Below the pieces are notes generated by a model that was not told where the DNA came from, searched no databases, and saw only the letters and a program-made list of their open reading frames with translations. From NCBI GenBank assembly GCA_022572865.1, contig JACZVB010000101.1, positions 1 through 6,103 on the forward strand: a stretch of 6,103 nt of DNA, given 5' to 3'. This DNA is from Chloroflexota bacterium (lineage in GTDB: Bacteria > Chloroflexota > Dehalococcoidia > Plut-88900). This document shows positions 4,698 to 6,103 of the stretch, in pieces; the first letter of the stretch is position 1; every line of letters begins with the position of its first letter. Both the position numbers and the translations under genes were made by a program.

Positions 4698-5489
4698 GTT
4701 TCCAAGATAATAGCCCTGGATTTCGACGGCGTGATATGCGACAGCGCAGCCGAGTGCCTGGTCTCGGCTTACGGGGCCTTTGCCTCCGTCAGGGGCGTCT
4801 CCTTCGCGCCGGGGGCCGACGCCGTTCCCGACCGGTGGCGGGATGGGTTCTACCGCCTGCGCTCCTTTACCAGGGACGGCAAGGACTATCTCATGGTCCT
4901 CCACCTTCTGGACATCGAAACGTCTATTCATACCCAGGCGGACTTCGATTCACAATCGGAGGCCCGGATGCGAGACCTTCTCCGTATCTACGGAGCGGGC
5001 AGCGCCCGAGACCTTGATGCCCGTTTTCAGGAGTCCCGCAGGGCCTTTCGCCTGAGGGACGAGGAGGCCTGGATGGAGATGAACCCTCTGTACCGGGGAG
5101 TAGCGGAAGCCCTTGATCGGTGTCGCGATGGCTTCGATTCCATCTACGTGACCACCTTCAAGCCGACGGATGCCGCCGCCCGGATCCTCAGACACCACCG
5201 GGTCTCCCTATCCGAAAACCAGATTCTGGGCGTGGACAAGATAGGCGAGTCCGAAGACAAGAACCGCCACATGGAACGGGTCCGCGGAATGACATCGGTC
5301 CCCCTCGGAGATATCCATTACGTGGACGACCAGGTCTCTCACCTTAGGGCGGCCCTGGGCCTGGGGGTCCGGTGTTACCTGGCCACCTGGGGGTACAACA
5401 CCGATCAGCAGGCAGAGGAGGCCAAGGGCCTGGGGATAACGCTGCTGGCGGAGACAGAGTTCCCCGATTGGATGGACGGGTTGACCTAA
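4695..5489 (+). CDS. HAD-superfamily hydrolase, substrate unknown
   Basis: A 264-residue cytoplasmic protein with the four haloacid dehalogenase motifs in order. Motif I is ALDFDGVICDS (7-17), with the expected nucleophile D9 and acid/base D11. Motif II is YVTTFKP (151-157), with T153 or T154. The motif III lysine is probably K189 in ESEDKNRH, or K182. Motif IV is IHYVDDQVSHL (207-217), with D211/D212 as Mg2+ ligands. About 135 residues separate motifs I and II, enough for a helical C1-type cap, and MNPLYRGVAEAL (129-140) is a typical return to the core. Such enzymes usually remove phosphate from small metabolites; nothing here identifies the substrate. The protein has no signal peptide or membrane segment. 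The gene diverges from tatA and converges on the amidohydrolase. No clear promoter of its own was found in the 142-base spacer. A start at 4686 (267 residues) is less likely. Confidence 0.88.
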   Translation: MVSKIIALDFDGVICDSAAECLVSAYGAFASVRGVSFAPGADAVPDRWRDGFYRLRSFTRDGKDYLMVLHLLDIETSIHTQADFDSQSEARMRDLLRIYGAGSARDLDARFQESRRAFRLRDEEAWMEMNPLYRGVAEALDRCRDGFDSIYVTTFKPTDAAARILRHHRVSLSENQILGVDKIGESEDKNRHMERVRGMTSVPLGDIHYVDDQVSHLRAALGLGVRCYLATWGYNTDQQAEEAKGLGITLLAETEFPDWMDGLT

Positions 5490-5503
5490 CCGGGATGACC
5501 TTT

Positions 5504-5521
5504 ATGCCGGTCTGACGGCGT
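5504..5521. terminator. Weak hairpin after the HAD gene
   Basis: ATGCCG (5504-5509) and CGGCGT (5516-5521) pair with one T-G wobble around a six-base loop, 15 bases beyond the HAD stop. No T-tract follows. It is the only notable structure in the 96-base gap between the convergent HAD and amidohydrolase genes, apart from a small tandem CCCTTCA. Confidence 0.2.
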
Positions 5522-5585
5522 CCTCCGTAAATGGCCCTTCACCCTTCATCGGGTCTCGGGGCCTAAGGGTTGCCTGCCGCCAGGG

Positions 5586-6103
5586 CTACTTCAGGCCCAT
5601 GACCCGGGCCGCGGTGCCTCCCATGATCTCTTCACGCTGGGCGTCGGTTAGAAAGCCACAGTGGACCCGGTACTGGTCCACCGCCTGCCGGTAGGTACAG
5701 TACCTGCCCACCATGGGCCAGTCGGACCCCCACATGAGGCGGTTGGCGCCTATCCGTTCGACACACTCCTGTATCGTGGGCTCCGCCTCCTTCCAGGGGT
5801 ATTCCCAGATGGCGCCCATCTGAATGGTGAGCATCAGCTCCATGTGACATTGGGGATAATCGAATATCTTCCATATCTCATCTGGGAACCTGATCCGGTC
5901 ACCCTCCAGGTAGCTCCTGCAGGGCAGGCCGTGGGTGATCACCACTGTGACATCGGGGTACCGGTCCATCCACCGTATGAGGACCCGCTGCTCCTCCATG
6001 TACGTCTCGTGAAAGGACTGGCCGTAGACGTCCGCCCCCACCCCTCCTCGCCCTATCAGGGTGAAGAAGACGGGGATGTTCATGGATGCAACGGCCTGCC
6101 AGA
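5586..6103 (-). CDS. Amidohydrolase-family protein (Amidohydro_2-like), N-terminus outside window
   Basis: The frame has no stop between the right edge and the TAG at 5586-5588, so the gene enters from outside. An ATG at 6081-6083 is in frame, but the codons before it read WQAVAS, continuing a barrel helix-strand unit, so it is unlikely to be the start. Numbering from that Met, features resembling the C-terminal half of Amidohydro_2 (ACMSD-like) TIM barrels are VVITHG (47-52, H51 a likely active-site or metal residue), RLMWGSDWPMV (115-125, D121 the conserved aspartate after the last strands) and the C-terminal helix GGTAARVMGL (155-164). The strand before these, IPVFFTLIG (3-11), lacks the His common in the VxxHxG form of this family. 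Members hydrolyse or decarboxylate cyclic or carboxylated small molecules; the substrate is not predictable. The gene converges on the HAD gene. Confidence 0.85.
   Translation of the reverse strand, partial: WQAVASMNIPVFFTLIGRGGVGADVYGQSFHETYMEEQRVLIRWMDRYPDVTVVITHGLPCRSYLEGDRIRFPDEIWKIFDYPQCHMELMLTIQMGAIWEYPWKEAEPTIQECVERIGANRLMWGSDWPMVGRYCTYRQAVDQYRVHCGFLTDAQREEIMGGTAARVMGLK

Noticed and set aside
1..6103. A previously undescribed multi-gene system such as defence, retron, mobile element or CRISPR
   Set aside because: All larger genes belong to recognisable common families. There are no direct-repeat arrays, transposases, integrases, reverse transcriptases or effector-like domains, and gene orientations alternate in a way that does not suggest a joint operon.

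Overview
This is a GC-rich bacterial window with ordinary, densely packed genes on both strands. It carries five complete genes, and one gene runs off each edge. The complete set is MnmG (tRNA wobble-uridine modification), a TatB-like protein, TatC, TatA and a HAD-superfamily hydrolase. The truncated pair are a beta-propeller protein on the left and a metal-dependent amidohydrolase on the right. The gene styles (FDG..WV propeller repeats, a TatA of the FGVGRLPEIGGALGKG type, high GC, TTG start use) fit a Chloroflexota/Dehalococcoidia-like bacterium. That is only an impression, because no rRNA or other taxonomic marker is present.

Layout: the C-terminal part of the propeller gene (+, 1-738) converges on mnmG (-, 832-2844). 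A 194-base divergent spacer separates mnmG from a tatB-like/tatC pair (+, 3039-3320 and 3371-4123). This spacer holds two candidate promoters, a 14-base perfect palindrome and a spaced inverted repeat. tatC converges on a separate tatA gene (-, 4337-4552) across a 213-base interval that I cannot assign. tatA is divergent from a HAD hydrolase gene (+, 4695-5489), and the spacer holds a near-consensus promoter for tatA. The HAD gene converges on the amidohydrolase fragment (-, 5586-6103). Apart from tatB-tatC, every neighbouring pair is on opposite strands, so the only likely operon is tatB-tatC.

Functionally, the three Tat genes together could supply a full twin-arginine translocase. The TatB-like and TatC proteins would form the substrate receptor, and TatA, transcribed separately, the pore-forming component. 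mnmG is a housekeeping gene with no evident link to Tat. The HAD hydrolase and the amidohydrolase have recognisable folds and catalytic motifs, but their substrates cannot be deduced here.

I found no CRISPR array, transposase, tRNA, rRNA, toxin-antitoxin pair or defence genes, and no clear sign of a new multi-gene system. The points most worth checking are the split, convergent Tat locus, the TatC Glu-to-Gln change, the palindromes in the mnmG/tatB spacer, and the unexplained tatC/tatA interval.
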